Source: M3007 sp964481485 (lineage in GTDB: Bacteria; Bacteroidota; Bacteroidia; Chitinophagales; Saprospiraceae). From it: 18,357 nt of DNA. Below, piece by piece: positions 7,784 through 14,937 of the stretch. The DNA is taken from assembly GCA_964481485.1 (NCBI GenBank), contig CAYZVM010000115.1, positions 1 through 18,357 of the forward strand. Reading direction: 5' to 3'. Made by a program: the position numbers and the translations under genes. Each line of letters opens with the position of its first letter. The stretch's first letter is position 1. The notes under the pieces were generated by a model. The model was given only the letters and a program-made list of their open reading frames with translations, was not told the DNA's origin and ran no database searches.

Positions 7784-8613
7784 CGACCTGCGATTTCCAG
7801 ACTGAAACTTTTTTGATACAAACAACTGGCTCTGTGAAAATTACACCCATTCTCTTCTTTCTCCTTTTGTACTTGTGCGCTCCCGCTCAAGACACCCTCT
7901 TTGCCCCTGATGAGGTGGAGACCCAATATTTGGAAGAAGAAGAAGAAAGTGCGGAATACACACCTTTCGAGCGCCCGCCCTATCACCCGCCGCCGCTGGA
8001 GCCGTTAGCCGTGCGCACAATAGAAAAGAAGCAATGGGACGAGGCAGCCGGGACGCTGGATTACAGCAAAGACGTACCGAAACCGCCCAAAGAACGCAAG
8101 CCCCGGAATTTTGGCACCAGCCCTTTTGACTGGACGACGGCCACGCAAGGATGGGGCAGCATTTGGCAGACATTGGCGGTCATGCTGGCTATCGCTGGCA
8201 TTGCTTACGGCATCTGGTGGATGCTGCAAGCCCCGCGCAACCGCCTCATCGCCAGAGATGGTGTAGAAATCACGCTCGACAACCTCGACCAGTATCTGCA
8301 CGAAACCGACCTCGACCGTTTCCTGCGCGAAGCATTGGCACAGGGCGATTTCCCGCTGGCAATACGGCTTTATTATCTGCAAATAATCAAAGAGCTATCT
8401 GAAAAAAACGCCATTCGGTGGTCGCGCGAAAAAACCAACCGCGACTACCTGCGCGAAATGCGCGGGCATTCTTTGGCCGAATCCTTCCGCGAAACTACCC
8501 GCACCTACGAATATGTTTGGTACGGCAATCAGCCGCTCGACAAGAAAAGATTCGAGCAATTGGAACCGCAATTCAAAAATCTGCTCGCCCACATTGGTCG
8601 TACACAGGTTTAG
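7780..8613 (+). CDS. DUF4129 domain protein with signal sequence and one membrane helix
   Basis: The 277-residue product has a hydrophobic N-terminal segment (ITPILFFLLLYLCA, residues 21-34), an acidic/Pro-rich region with a run of Glu (52-56), a membrane helix at about 128-149 (IWQTLAVMLAIAGIAYGIWW), and a C-terminal domain from about 165 with DLDRFLREALAQGDFPLAIRLYYL and SFRETTRTYEYVWYG, typical of DUF4129. The ATG at 7780 overlaps the SpoIIM stop (ATGA); a GTG at 7834 would give a cleaner signal peptide (MKITPILFF...) and is a realistic alternative. DUF4129 proteins usually accompany SpoIIM, MoxR and DUF58 genes; only SpoIIM is present here. The function is unknown. Confidence 0.75.
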   Translation: MTTCDFQTETFLIQTTGSVKITPILFFLLLYLCAPAQDTLFAPDEVETQYLEEEEESAEYTPFERPPYHPPPLEPLAVRTIEKKQWDEAAGTLDYSKDVPKPPKERKPRNFGTSPFDWTTATQGWGSIWQTLAVMLAIAGIAYGIWWMLQAPRNRLIARDGVEITLDNLDQYLHETDLDRFLREALAQGDFPLAIRLYYLQIIKELSEKNAIRWSREKTNRDYLREMRGHSLAESFRETTRTYEYVWYGNQPLDKKRFEQLEPQFKNLLAHIGRTQV

Positions 8614-8757
8614 ATGGTTTAGAATGGTTTAGAGTAGTTTAGATAGTATAGGCTTGGTGTCCTCAAAATATTGATATTCAGTACCAATTAAAATTTCTAA
8701 ATCATTTAAACCCATCTCAACCATTCTAAACCTCTCTAGACCATTCTAAACTATTCC
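8610..8757. repeat. Facing degenerate 10-bp tandem repeats (inverted)
   Basis: The left array (8610-8647) consists of about four copies of a decamer near ATGGTTTAGA. After a 46-base spacer, the right array (8694-8757) carries about six degenerate copies of the same unit on the other strand. GGTTTAGAATGG at 8616-8627 is perfectly complementary to 8721-8732 and nearly so to 8741-8752. The arrays begin at the stop of the DUF4129 gene and end at the ATG of the next gene. A long imperfect RNA hairpin is possible. Confidence 0.85.
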
Positions 8758-8759
8758 GA

Positions 8760-9347
8760 ATGATATACGAATTCAACGGCTACCGCCCCGTCATCCACGA
8801 AAGTGCGTTCATACACCCACAGGCCGCCGTCACCGGCAATGTTGTCATCGGGCGGGATGTATATGTCGGCCCCGGCGCGGCCATTCGCGGCGATTGGGGG
8901 AAAATTATCATCGAAGATGGCTGCAACGTGCAGGAAAATTGCACGATTCACATGTTCCCCGGCATCACCGTGCTGTTGAAAGAATCCGCCCACATCGGGC
9001 ACGGCGCCATTGTGCACGGCGCCACGATTGGGCGCAACAGCCTTATCGGCATGAACGCCGTCCTCATGGACGAGGTAGAAATCGGCGACGAGTGCATCGT
9101 CGGCGCGTTGTGTTTTTTAAAAAGTGGGGAAAAAATCCCGCCGCGCAGCCTCGTGGTCGGCAATCCCGGCAAAATCGTGAAACAGGTCAGCGACGAAATG
9201 CTCGCCTGGAAAACCGAAGGCACCCGGCTCTACCAACAATTGCCTGCCCAATGCTACGACAGCCTCCGCCCCTGCGAGCCGCTCCGCGTGATGCCGAAGA
9301 ACCGGAAGGAGATGGAGGCAAATTACAAGATTTGGAAAAAAACCTGA
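8760..9347 (+). CDS. Gamma-carbonic-anhydrase / PaaY-like hexapeptide-repeat protein
   Basis: The 195-residue protein is a left-handed beta-helix of hexapeptide repeats (VIGRDVYVGPGAAIRGD, IIIEDGCNVQEN, ATIGRNSLIGMNAVLMDEVEIGDECIVGA). Candidate metal ligands of the gamma-CA family are His64 (CTIH), His81 and His86 (GHGAIVHG). The C-terminal tail, with LVVGNPGKIVKQVSDEM and a long helix, resembles PaaY/CaiE/YrdA proteins; some members have carbonic anhydrase or thioesterase activity and some have no known reaction. The substrate cannot be decided from sequence. The gene starts directly after the facing repeat arrays. Confidence 0.85.
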   Translation: MIYEFNGYRPVIHESAFIHPQAAVTGNVVIGRDVYVGPGAAIRGDWGKIIIEDGCNVQENCTIHMFPGITVLLKESAHIGHGAIVHGATIGRNSLIGMNAVLMDEVEIGDECIVGALCFLKSGEKIPPRSLVVGNPGKIVKQVSDEMLAWKTEGTRLYQQLPAQCYDSLRPCEPLRVMPKNRKEMEANYKIWKKT

Positions 9348-9376
9348 ACCGCTCGCTGAACTAAGCCGTCACATTG

Positions 9377-10786
9377 TCAATCCACTGACAACAACTTCCG
9401 GCTGACGGTCGCACCCATTTTTGATTGAACCGTCAGGACAAACTGATTGCCCATCGGTGGCACCGGGACTTCGACTTGAGCCGCCGCCGTGTTCAACTCC
9501 CACACGATTTTTCCATCTGGGGCAGAAAGCGCCCAATGGTTTTCTGCGTAATTTTCCTGCCCCGCGATTGCCACCTGCCAGTATCGGCCTTTTGCCGCAG
9601 GGTTGGGAGAAACGGCGACAACAATCGCGTTTTCCGTTTCTTTTGTTGACACCAAATCGGCAGTTTTGAAAAAATAAATATCGGGCAGGTCGAACAAAGA
9701 TGACTGCGTGAAACCCGTTGCCACCAATTCGCCGTCGTCGGCCTGCACAGCCCTTCTTAGCGTGCAAATGCCCGCGCCCAAATAATTTCGGTGCAAAATC
9801 GTATTGCCCAATGCATCTGTCCGAATGAGGTAGCCAAAGATGTTGCCCGTCAAACTGCCCGCCCAGCCGCACAGCGCATAACCTCCGTCGGAAGTAGGGA
9901 CAATACTTTCTATTTGATTGAACAAATAAGGTTGCGGGAATCCGTACTGTTTTGTCCAAATCGTGTCGCCGTCGGCATCAGTTTTTACCAAAAAACCTGC
10001 GCTTTTTTCGGTAAGGGCATCAATCACGGTACCGCCGACCAAAAAGCCGCCGTCGCTTGTTTGCAACACCGAATAACCTTGCTCGATGAGCGCGGGCGTC
10101 CCGAAACGTTTGTCCCACAGAAAATTGCCGCTGGCATCGGTTTTTATCAAAAACAGGTCGTTTTCGCCGGTAGAGGGAGGACTGGTGGTTTCGCCGGTGA
10201 GAACAAATCCGCCGTCAGCAGTGAGCTTGAGCGAATACGGGGTGTTTATTTCGCCGGGGTCGCCAAACTTGCGCGTCCAGAGCGTGTCGCCGACGCTGTT
10301 GGCCCGAATCAGATAGGTGTAATAATTCTGCCCACCGCCAATGAATTCTCCCACAAGCGCGTATCCATCGTCGGGCGTTTTCACGAAATCATAGCACCGA
10401 ATCTCCGGAGCCACAGATTTGGTCCACAGCAAATCACCCGAAGCATCCGTTTTTGACAAAAAAGTACCCGAAGCATAGTCGAGCCCCAAAACGGTGAACC
10501 CGCCGTCGGCATTTTGGATGACCGAATATGCATCTTCTTCACTCGAAGCACCAAAAGTCGTTTCCCAAATTGTCGCTCCGTTTGCGTCCGTTTTGAGGAG
10601 ATACACGTCAATATTGCCGTCTATCTCCTTTTTGCCCACGACCGCATAGCCGCCGTCGGATGTTTTGATGACGCTCCTGCCCACATCTTCCCCGTCCATT
10701 TCGCCGATGATTTTTTCAAATGAAAATTGCGCTTGAGCCGTATTCAGTGCGGCAAACAGCAAGCAGAATGTGTAGATTTTTTTCAT
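9377..10786 (-). CDS. Secreted seven-repeat (beta-propeller-like) protein with T9SS-type C-terminus
   Basis: The 469-residue protein has a signal peptide, MKKIYTFCLLFAALNTAQAQ. Seven repeats of about 50 residues follow, each with a DGG[YF] strand (SVIKTSDGGYAVVG, SVIQNADGGFTVLG, SLKLTADGGFVLTG, SVLQTSDGGFLVGG, SIVPTSDGGYALCG and two more diverged) and a [LF][IVL][KR]TD-x-x-G strand. Seven such units suggest a seven-bladed propeller. The final 75 residues (VAVSPNPAAKGRYW ... SRKLLSVD) look like a type A sorting domain for the type IX secretion system, so the mature protein is probably released or surface-attached. The ATG at 10786 is chosen because it begins the signal peptide; an upstream in-frame ATG at 10807 adds seven residues. 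It is convergent with the PaaY-like gene, 29 bases away. Binding partner unknown. Confidence 0.8.
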   Translation of the reverse strand: MKKIYTFCLLFAALNTAQAQFSFEKIIGEMDGEDVGRSVIKTSDGGYAVVGKKEIDGNIDVYLLKTDANGATIWETTFGASSEEDAYSVIQNADGGFTVLGLDYASGTFLSKTDASGDLLWTKSVAPEIRCYDFVKTPDDGYALVGEFIGGGQNYYTYLIRANSVGDTLWTRKFGDPGEINTPYSLKLTADGGFVLTGETTSPPSTGENDLFLIKTDASGNFLWDKRFGTPALIEQGYSVLQTSDGGFLVGGTVIDALTEKSAGFLVKTDADGDTIWTKQYGFPQPYLFNQIESIVPTSDGGYALCGWAGSLTGNIFGYLIRTDALGNTILHRNYLGAGICTLRRAVQADDGELVATGFTQSSLFDLPDIYFFKTADLVSTKETENAIVVAVSPNPAAKGRYWQVAIAGQENYAENHWALSAPDGKIVWELNTAAAQVEVPVPPMGNQFVLTVQSKMGATVSRKLLSVD

Positions 10787-10892
10787 GCTGTAACTTTTTT
10801 GATGCAAGGAAAAGAAAAATTGCTGGAACTGGGTCAGGGCAGCAGGATTGAAACGCGGATATAAAGTTTTTCCCGAAAATTTTAAACCTGCC

Positions 10893-10924
10893 TTGCCTGT
10901 TTCCTGCGGGTGCGTGTATCTTTG
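10893..10924 (+). promoter_or_regulatory. Promoter for the tRNA pair
   Basis: TTG at 10893-10895 and TATCTTTG at 10917-10924 are separated by 21 bases, a good match to the Bacteroidota -33/-7 consensus. It lies about 78 bases upstream of tRNA-Thr, and no other gene follows on this strand before it. Confidence 0.6.
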
Positions 10925-11001
10925 CCGCCGCTTTTAACGAAAAGCACTGAGTCAGACCTTTGGCATCAAAATTGTCTGCCAGAATGTCGCTCAAATGACA
11001 A

Positions 11002-11073
11002 GCCGAATTAGCTCAGCGGTAGAGCAGCTGATTCGTAATCAGCAGGTCGAGGGTTCAAATCCCTTGTTCGGCT
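11002..11073 (+). tRNA. tRNA-Thr (anticodon CGU)
   Basis: The full cloverleaf folds: acceptor GCCGAAT/GTTCGGC, D-stem GCTC/GAGC, anticodon stem GCTGA/TCAGC with loop TTCGTAA (anticodon CGT, reading ACG), and T-arm with TTCAAAT loop. The 3' CCA is not encoded. Confidence 0.95.
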
Positions 11074-11078
11074 CTGAA

Positions 11079-11156
11079 AAATGGGAGAATGGGAGAATTG
11101 ACAATTTTGACGGTGTATTCTCCATTGCCCCATTGTCTCATTACCCCATTAAAAAC
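11079..11156. repeat. Facing degenerate 8-bp tandem repeats between the tRNAs
   Basis: The left side has two copies of AATGGGAG plus a diverged AATTGACA (from 11080). The right side, read inverted from 11155 back to about 11120, is AATGGGGT AATGAGAC AATGGGGC AATGGAGA. The octamer differs from the units used in the other two such spacers. Confidence 0.75.
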
Positions 11157-11229
11157 GGGATGTAGCGCAGCCCGGTAGCGCGCGTCGTTCGGGACGACGA
11201 GGTCGCTGGTTCGAATCCAGTCATCCCGA
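11156..11229 (+). tRNA. tRNA-Pro (anticodon CGG)
   Basis: Acceptor CGGGATG pairs with CATCCCG, the D-arm is GCGC...GCGC, the anticodon stem is CGTCG/CGACG with loop TTCGGGA (anticodon CGG, reading CCG), and the T-arm is GCTGG-TTCGAAT-CCAGT. C1 is typical of bacterial tRNA-Pro. CCA is not encoded. Confidence 0.95.
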
Positions 11230-11232
11230 CCT

Positions 11233-11371
11233 AACTCCGAGGCGAGAGAAGTGAGAAAGTGAGCGGGTGAGAAAAAACGAGAGGCTGCCAAAGGCGGCCT
11301 TTTTGTTTTTGGCTATCTCATTTTCTCTTTTTTCTCGCGTTCTCGCCCTCTCATATTTCTCACCCTCTCAC
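11233..11371. repeat. Facing degenerate ~8-bp tandem repeats around a terminator
   Basis: The left array (about 11240-11280) has units like AGTGAGAA, AGTGAGCG, GGTGAGAA. The right array (about 11315-11371), read inverted, has GTGAGAGG, GTGAGAAA, GCGAGAAC, GCGAGAAA, AATGAGAT. GTGAGCGGGTGAGA at 11259-11272 matches the inverse of 11358-11371 in 13 of 14 bases. The right array ends exactly at the tatD ATG. Confidence 0.8.
11282..11310 (+). terminator. Rho-independent terminator after tRNA-Pro
   Basis: AGGCTGCC (11282-11289), an AAA loop and GGCGGCCT (11293-11300) form an 8-bp stem with one G-T pair, followed by TTTTGTTTTT. It would end the tRNA transcript. Confidence 0.8.
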
Positions 11372-12154
11372 ATGCTGATAGACACCCACGCCCACCTCTA
11401 CTCCCCAAAATTCGACCATGACCGCCCGGACATGGTGCGCCGCGCCATCGCCGTCGGGGTGGAGCGGATGTATTTGCCCAATATAGATTCCGAGTCCATC
11501 CAGCCCATGCTGGATTTGGAGGCGGCGTTTCCCGAAAACTGCTTTGCCATGATGGGGCTGCACCCCAGCCATGTACAGCCTGATACTTACGAGCAGGAAT
11601 TGGCTTTGGTGGAAAAATGGCTCGCCGAACGCACTTGGGCCGGCGTGGGCGAAACGGGCATTGACCTTTATTGGGACAAATCCACTTTGGGTATCCAAAA
11701 GATATCTTTTGCCCGCCAATGCGAATGGACAAAAAATCTGAACCTGCCCATCATCATTCACAGCCGGGAGGCCAATCGAGAGGCGATGGAGGTGGTGCGA
11801 GCGGCGCAAGATGGGCGGTTGCGCGGCATATTCCACTGCTTTTCAGGCACATTGGACGAAGCAAAAGAGATGATTGGCCTCGGATTTATGCTCGGCGTGG
11901 GCGGCACTTTGACGTATCCAAAATCGGGGATGCAGGCAGTTTTGAAAGAAGTGCCGCTCGAACACATCGTACTCGAAACCGACTCGCCCTACCTGCCACC
12001 CGTGCCGCACCGAGGCAAACGCAACGAGAGCGCATACGTCCGCATCATAGCCGAAATGCTGGCGGAGGTGAAAGGATTGCCGTTCGAGGAAATCGCCCGC
12101 GCGACGACCGCCAATGCGCTGCGAATGTTTGGGAGCCAACTTTCGGAAAGTTAA
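11372..12154 (+). CDS. TatD family metal-dependent DNase/hydrolase
   Basis: The 260-residue protein belongs to the TatD branch of the amidohydrolase-like TIM barrels, metal-dependent nucleases involved in DNA repair and turnover. Metal ligands are visible: His6 and His8 (DTHAHL), Glu94 (GVGETGIDLYW), the His of IIHSREA, the His of HCFSG, and Asp204 (LETDSPYLPP). The length is normal for YcfH/TatD. The ATG at 11372 gives the family-typical start MLIDTHAHL; a longer frame from 11267 would translate the terminator and repeats. The last four residues, LSES, and the stop come from a copy of the AACTTTCGGAAAGTT repeat, so the native C-terminus may have been altered by it. Confidence 0.92.
   Translation: MLIDTHAHLYSPKFDHDRPDMVRRAIAVGVERMYLPNIDSESIQPMLDLEAAFPENCFAMMGLHPSHVQPDTYEQELALVEKWLAERTWAGVGETGIDLYWDKSTLGIQKISFARQCEWTKNLNLPIIIHSREANREAMEVVRAAQDGRLRGIFHCFSGTLDEAKEMIGLGFMLGVGGTLTYPKSGMQAVLKEVPLEHIVLETDSPYLPPVPHRGKRNESAYVRIIAEMLAEVKGLPFEEIARATTANALRMFGSQLSES
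12138..12152. repeat. Single copy of AACTTTCGGAAAGTT at the tatD 3' end
   Basis: The exact 15-mer is found here once, without a facing partner. Together with the next bases it supplies the tatD stop codon (12152-12154). Confidence 0.85.
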
Positions 12155-12251
12155 AACATGGAGTTAAAATCTGTTAAGCCGTTAATCTCCGGTTAAGGCC
12201 GTGCGCGAGTTGTTTTTCGCCTCTTTCTTTGTCCAAAAAACTGTTTTCACC

Positions 12252-12587
12252 ATGAAAAAGACTCTTTTTGCCTTAATGCTGCTTGCGGCAGCCAGCCACC
12301 TCGCCACTGCTCAAATTTATGTCGAAGGTGTAAAACTCACGCCCGACAACACCGGCCAATACATCGAACTCGACCCTATGTTCCGCACCGATGGGCGCTG
12401 TGCTTTTGCCGTGGATTACGGCCAGACGAAACCCAAAAAAGATTATGTCACGGACGAACAGGGAAAGGCGCTCGACTTCCGCAGCCTCGTGGACGGGCTG
12501 AACATTTTTTACAAAGAAGGTTGGGAAGTGGCACAAATCGCAGTGGTCGAAAGCGGACGGCGGTATTTGCTGAAAAGGCGCTATTGA
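12252..12587 (+). CDS. Small secreted protein of unknown function
   Basis: This 111-residue product has a clear signal peptide, MKKTLFALMLLAAASHLATA, with likely cleavage before QIYVEG. The mature part of about 90 residues is mixed alpha/beta with no cysteine apart from one in GRCAFAVDYG, and ends GRRYLLKRRY. I do not recognise a family. The ATG at 12252 is chosen because it starts the signal peptide. The 97-base spacer upstream holds several GTTAA-containing short repeats (12160-12196). Confidence 0.7.
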   Translation: MKKTLFALMLLAAASHLATAQIYVEGVKLTPDNTGQYIELDPMFRTDGRCAFAVDYGQTKPKKDYVTDEQGKALDFRSLVDGLNIFYKEGWEVAQIAVVESGRRYLLKRRY

Positions 12588-12632
12588 TTTGCGACCTTCG
12601 CCCGACGACTTGCGCTTTTGAAAGCCGAAAGA

Positions 12633-13682
12633 ATGAACAACGATTTCAACGAATACCCGCATCGCCGCTGGAATCCCCTGACCGAAAGTTGGGTGCTCGT
12701 CAGCCCGCACCGGGCGAAACGACCGTGGCAGGGGCAGGTGGAAAAATTACCCGCCGACACCCGCCCCGCACACGACCCCGGATGCTACTTGTGCGCCGGG
12801 AACGTCCGCGCAAACGGTGAGCAGACACCTGATTATCAAAACGTTTTTGTGTTCACCAATGATTTTTCGGCATTGCTGGCAGACAGCTCGGGAGGCGAAT
12901 TTTCAGAAAACGGGCTTTTCCGCGCCCAATCTGAACGCGGCATCTGCCGGGTCATCTGCTTTTCGCCCCGCCATGATTTGACGGTGGCAGAAATGGACAC
13001 GCCCGCCGTCCGCCGGGTGGTGGATCTTTGGTGCGATGAATATGAAGCACTTGGCAAATTGCCGTACATCGGCTATGTCCAGATTTTTGAAAACAAAGGT
13101 GCCATCATGGGCTGCTCCAATCCCCATCCGCACGGGCAAATATGGGCGCAAGAACACATCCCCGACGAACCGGCGAAAAAGCAACACGCGCAAAAAAAAT
13201 ATTGGCTCGAACACGGGCGCACTCTTTTGTCGGATTACCTCAAGGCGGAAATAGAAAAACAAGAGCGCCTTCTTTTTGAAAATGAACACTTTGTGGCACT
13301 TGTGCCGTTTTGGGCGGTGTGGCCATTCGAGGCGATGATTGTCCCCAAACGAGCCATGCCGCGCATCACCGACATGGAGGACACGGAAAAAACGGCTTTC
13401 GCGGATGCCTACCGCCGCCTGACGATTCGCTACGACAATCTTTTTGAGACTTCGTTCCCTTATTCCGCTGGCATACACCAAGCCCCCACCAATGGGCAAG
13501 CGCACCCAGAATGGCATTGGCACACGGTGTTTTACCCGCCGCTGTTGCGCTCGGCTACGGTCAAAAAATTCATGGTCGGCTATGAAATGCTCGCCAACCC
13601 ACAGCGCGATATCACGCCCGAAAAAGCAGCAGAGGTGTTGCGGGCGCAATCCGAAACACACTACAAGCGTGTAGTTGTTTGA
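12633..13682 (+). CDS. galT: Galactose-1-phosphate uridylyltransferase
   Basis: The 349-residue enzyme of the Leloir pathway exchanges UDP between UDP-glucose and galactose-1-phosphate through a uridylyl-His intermediate. Visible motifs are RRWNPLTESWVLVSPHRAKRPW near the start, CYLC (Cys51, Cys54) and His114 as probable zinc ligands, GAIMGCSNPHPHGQIWA with the HPH motif (His165, nucleophile His167), and GIHQAPTNGQ...EWHWH near the C-terminus. The length is normal for class I GalT. The ATG at 12633 is chosen over an in-frame TTG five codons upstream. No galK or galM is adjacent. Confidence 0.93.
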   Translation: MNNDFNEYPHRRWNPLTESWVLVSPHRAKRPWQGQVEKLPADTRPAHDPGCYLCAGNVRANGEQTPDYQNVFVFTNDFSALLADSSGGEFSENGLFRAQSERGICRVICFSPRHDLTVAEMDTPAVRRVVDLWCDEYEALGKLPYIGYVQIFENKGAIMGCSNPHPHGQIWAQEHIPDEPAKKQHAQKKYWLEHGRTLLSDYLKAEIEKQERLLFENEHFVALVPFWAVWPFEAMIVPKRAMPRITDMEDTEKTAFADAYRRLTIRYDNLFETSFPYSAGIHQAPTNGQAHPEWHWHTVFYPPLLRSATVKKFMVGYEMLANPQRDITPEKAAEVLRAQSETHYKRVVV

Positions 13683-13683
13683 G

Positions 13684-13691
13684 TAAATTTG
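13684..13691 (+). promoter_or_regulatory. Candidate -7 box for hemW
   Basis: TAAATTTG matches TAnnTTTG exactly. It begins one base after the galT stop and ends nine bases before the hemW ATG, implying a very short leader. Confidence 0.45.
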
Positions 13692-13700
13692 CCTCCTATC

Positions 13701-14840
13701 ATGCCCGGCATTTACCTCCACATCCCTTTTTGCAAACAGGCTTGTCACTATTGCAACTTCCATTTTTCCACTTCTTTGAAGTACAAAGGGGCGATGGTGT
13801 CGGCTATTGTGAAAGAGTTGGAAATCCAACGAGACTACCTTGGCGGGGCGGAAATCGGTTCGGTTTATTTCGGCGGAGGCACACCTTCTTTATTGGAAGT
13901 CAGCGAGTTGGAACAAATTTTTTCAAAAATAACTGCACTGCACCGACTATCTGCCAACGCTGAAATCACGCTGGAAGCCAACCCCGACGATTTGACGGCG
14001 GAAAAACTGTCCGACCTGCGGCGACACACACCCGTCAATCGCCTGAGCATCGGCATCCAATCCTTCAACGATGAAGACTTGCGCTGGATGAACCGCGCTC
14101 ACTCGGCAGCCCACGCCCACGCCTGCCTCCGCGACGCGCTGGCCGCTGGTTTCGACGACCTCACGATTGACCTGATTTACGGCGCACCCACCACCTCCGA
14201 TGCACAATGGGCTGAAAATCTGCAATTTGCTTTCGATTACGGCATCCGGCACCTTTCCTGTTATTGCCTCACAGTGGAGGAAGGCACGGCGCTCGGCACC
14301 TTCGTCCGAAAAGGCCAACAACCACCGGTGGATGAAGAGAAGTCTGCCCGACAGTTCGAGCATCTGATGGAAGTCGCCGCCGAACACGGCTATGAACACT
14401 ACGAAATTTCCAATTTTGCGCTGCCGGGTCGCCACGCCCGGCACAACAGCAGTTACTGGCGCGGCGAGCATTACCTCGGCGTGGGGCCGTCGGCACATTC
14501 GTTCGACGGCCTGAGCCGGCAGTGGAACTTGGCAAACAATGCGCTCTACATCAAGGCATTGGAAGAAAACAGAGTCCCATTTGAGATAGAAAAACTCACA
14601 CCAGCCCAACGCTACAACGAGTATGTGATGACCTCGCTGCGCACGATGTGGGGGACTGATTTGGGGAAAATCCGGGAAATGGGCGAGCCATTTGTCGCGT
14701 ATTTTCAGCAAGAGGTGCGGGTGTTTTTGAACAACGGAACGATAGAAAATGTAGGCGAAATCTACCGCCTGAGCCGCGCTGGGAAGTTGCTGGCCGACGG
14801 CATTGCAGCCGAATTGTTCTTCCCAACTCCGGGCGAGTAG
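13701..14840 (+). CDS. hemW: Radical SAM protein HemW (heme chaperone, HemN-like)
   Basis: The 379-residue protein opens with IYLHIPFCKQACHYCNF. Cys11, Cys15 and Cys18 form the CxxxCxxC [4Fe-4S] site. The next cysteine-position residue is Phe (CNF), the pattern of HemW rather than of the true coproporphyrinogen oxidase HemN, which has CxC. Other family segments are VYFGGGTPSLL, ITLEANPDDLT, NRLSIGIQSFNDEDLRWMNRAH, TIDLIYGAP, HLSCYCLTVEEGT, YEHYEISNFA, NSSYWRGEHYLGVGPSAHSF and YNEYVMTSLRT. HemW binds heme and SAM and delivers heme to respiratory enzymes. The gene follows galT by 18 bases but has its own candidate promoter. Confidence 0.92.
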   Translation: MPGIYLHIPFCKQACHYCNFHFSTSLKYKGAMVSAIVKELEIQRDYLGGAEIGSVYFGGGTPSLLEVSELEQIFSKITALHRLSANAEITLEANPDDLTAEKLSDLRRHTPVNRLSIGIQSFNDEDLRWMNRAHSAAHAHACLRDALAAGFDDLTIDLIYGAPTTSDAQWAENLQFAFDYGIRHLSCYCLTVEEGTALGTFVRKGQQPPVDEEKSARQFEHLMEVAAEHGYEHYEISNFALPGRHARHNSSYWRGEHYLGVGPSAHSFDGLSRQWNLANNALYIKALEENRVPFEIEKLTPAQRYNEYVMTSLRTMWGTDLGKIREMGEPFVAYFQQEVRVFLNNGTIENVGEIYRLSRAGKLLADGIAAELFFPTPGE

Positions 14841-14884
14841 GTGATTTTTTTGTGTTGGAAAGTTGTAAATATCAACGACTTAGC

Positions 14885-14892
14885 TACTTTTA
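14885..14892 (+). promoter_or_regulatory. Candidate -7 box for mscL
   Basis: TACTTTTA matches TAnnTTTG in all but the last base and lies about 46 bases upstream of the mscL ATG, which is preceded by an A-rich leader. Confidence 0.35.
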
Positions 14893-14937
14893 CCGCCACA
14901 ATACTTTCACAGATTTTCCAATCAAAACGAAAAAACG

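Noticed and set aside
6812..7825. 337-codon minus-strand frame
   Set aside because: Antisense to the SpoIIM-family gene, with Arg/His/Gln-rich low-complexity product and no recognisable motif.
8610..8757. CRISPR-like array
   Set aside because: The repeat unit is only 10 bases, degenerate and without unique spacers; no cas genes are present.
11002..11229. tRNA-associated integration site (att) or genomic island border
   Set aside because: No repeat of a tRNA 3' end, integrase or foreign block is seen beside the tRNAs.
12903..13829. 308-codon minus-strand frame
   Set aside because: Antisense to galT and the start of hemW, both of which have clear catalytic motifs.
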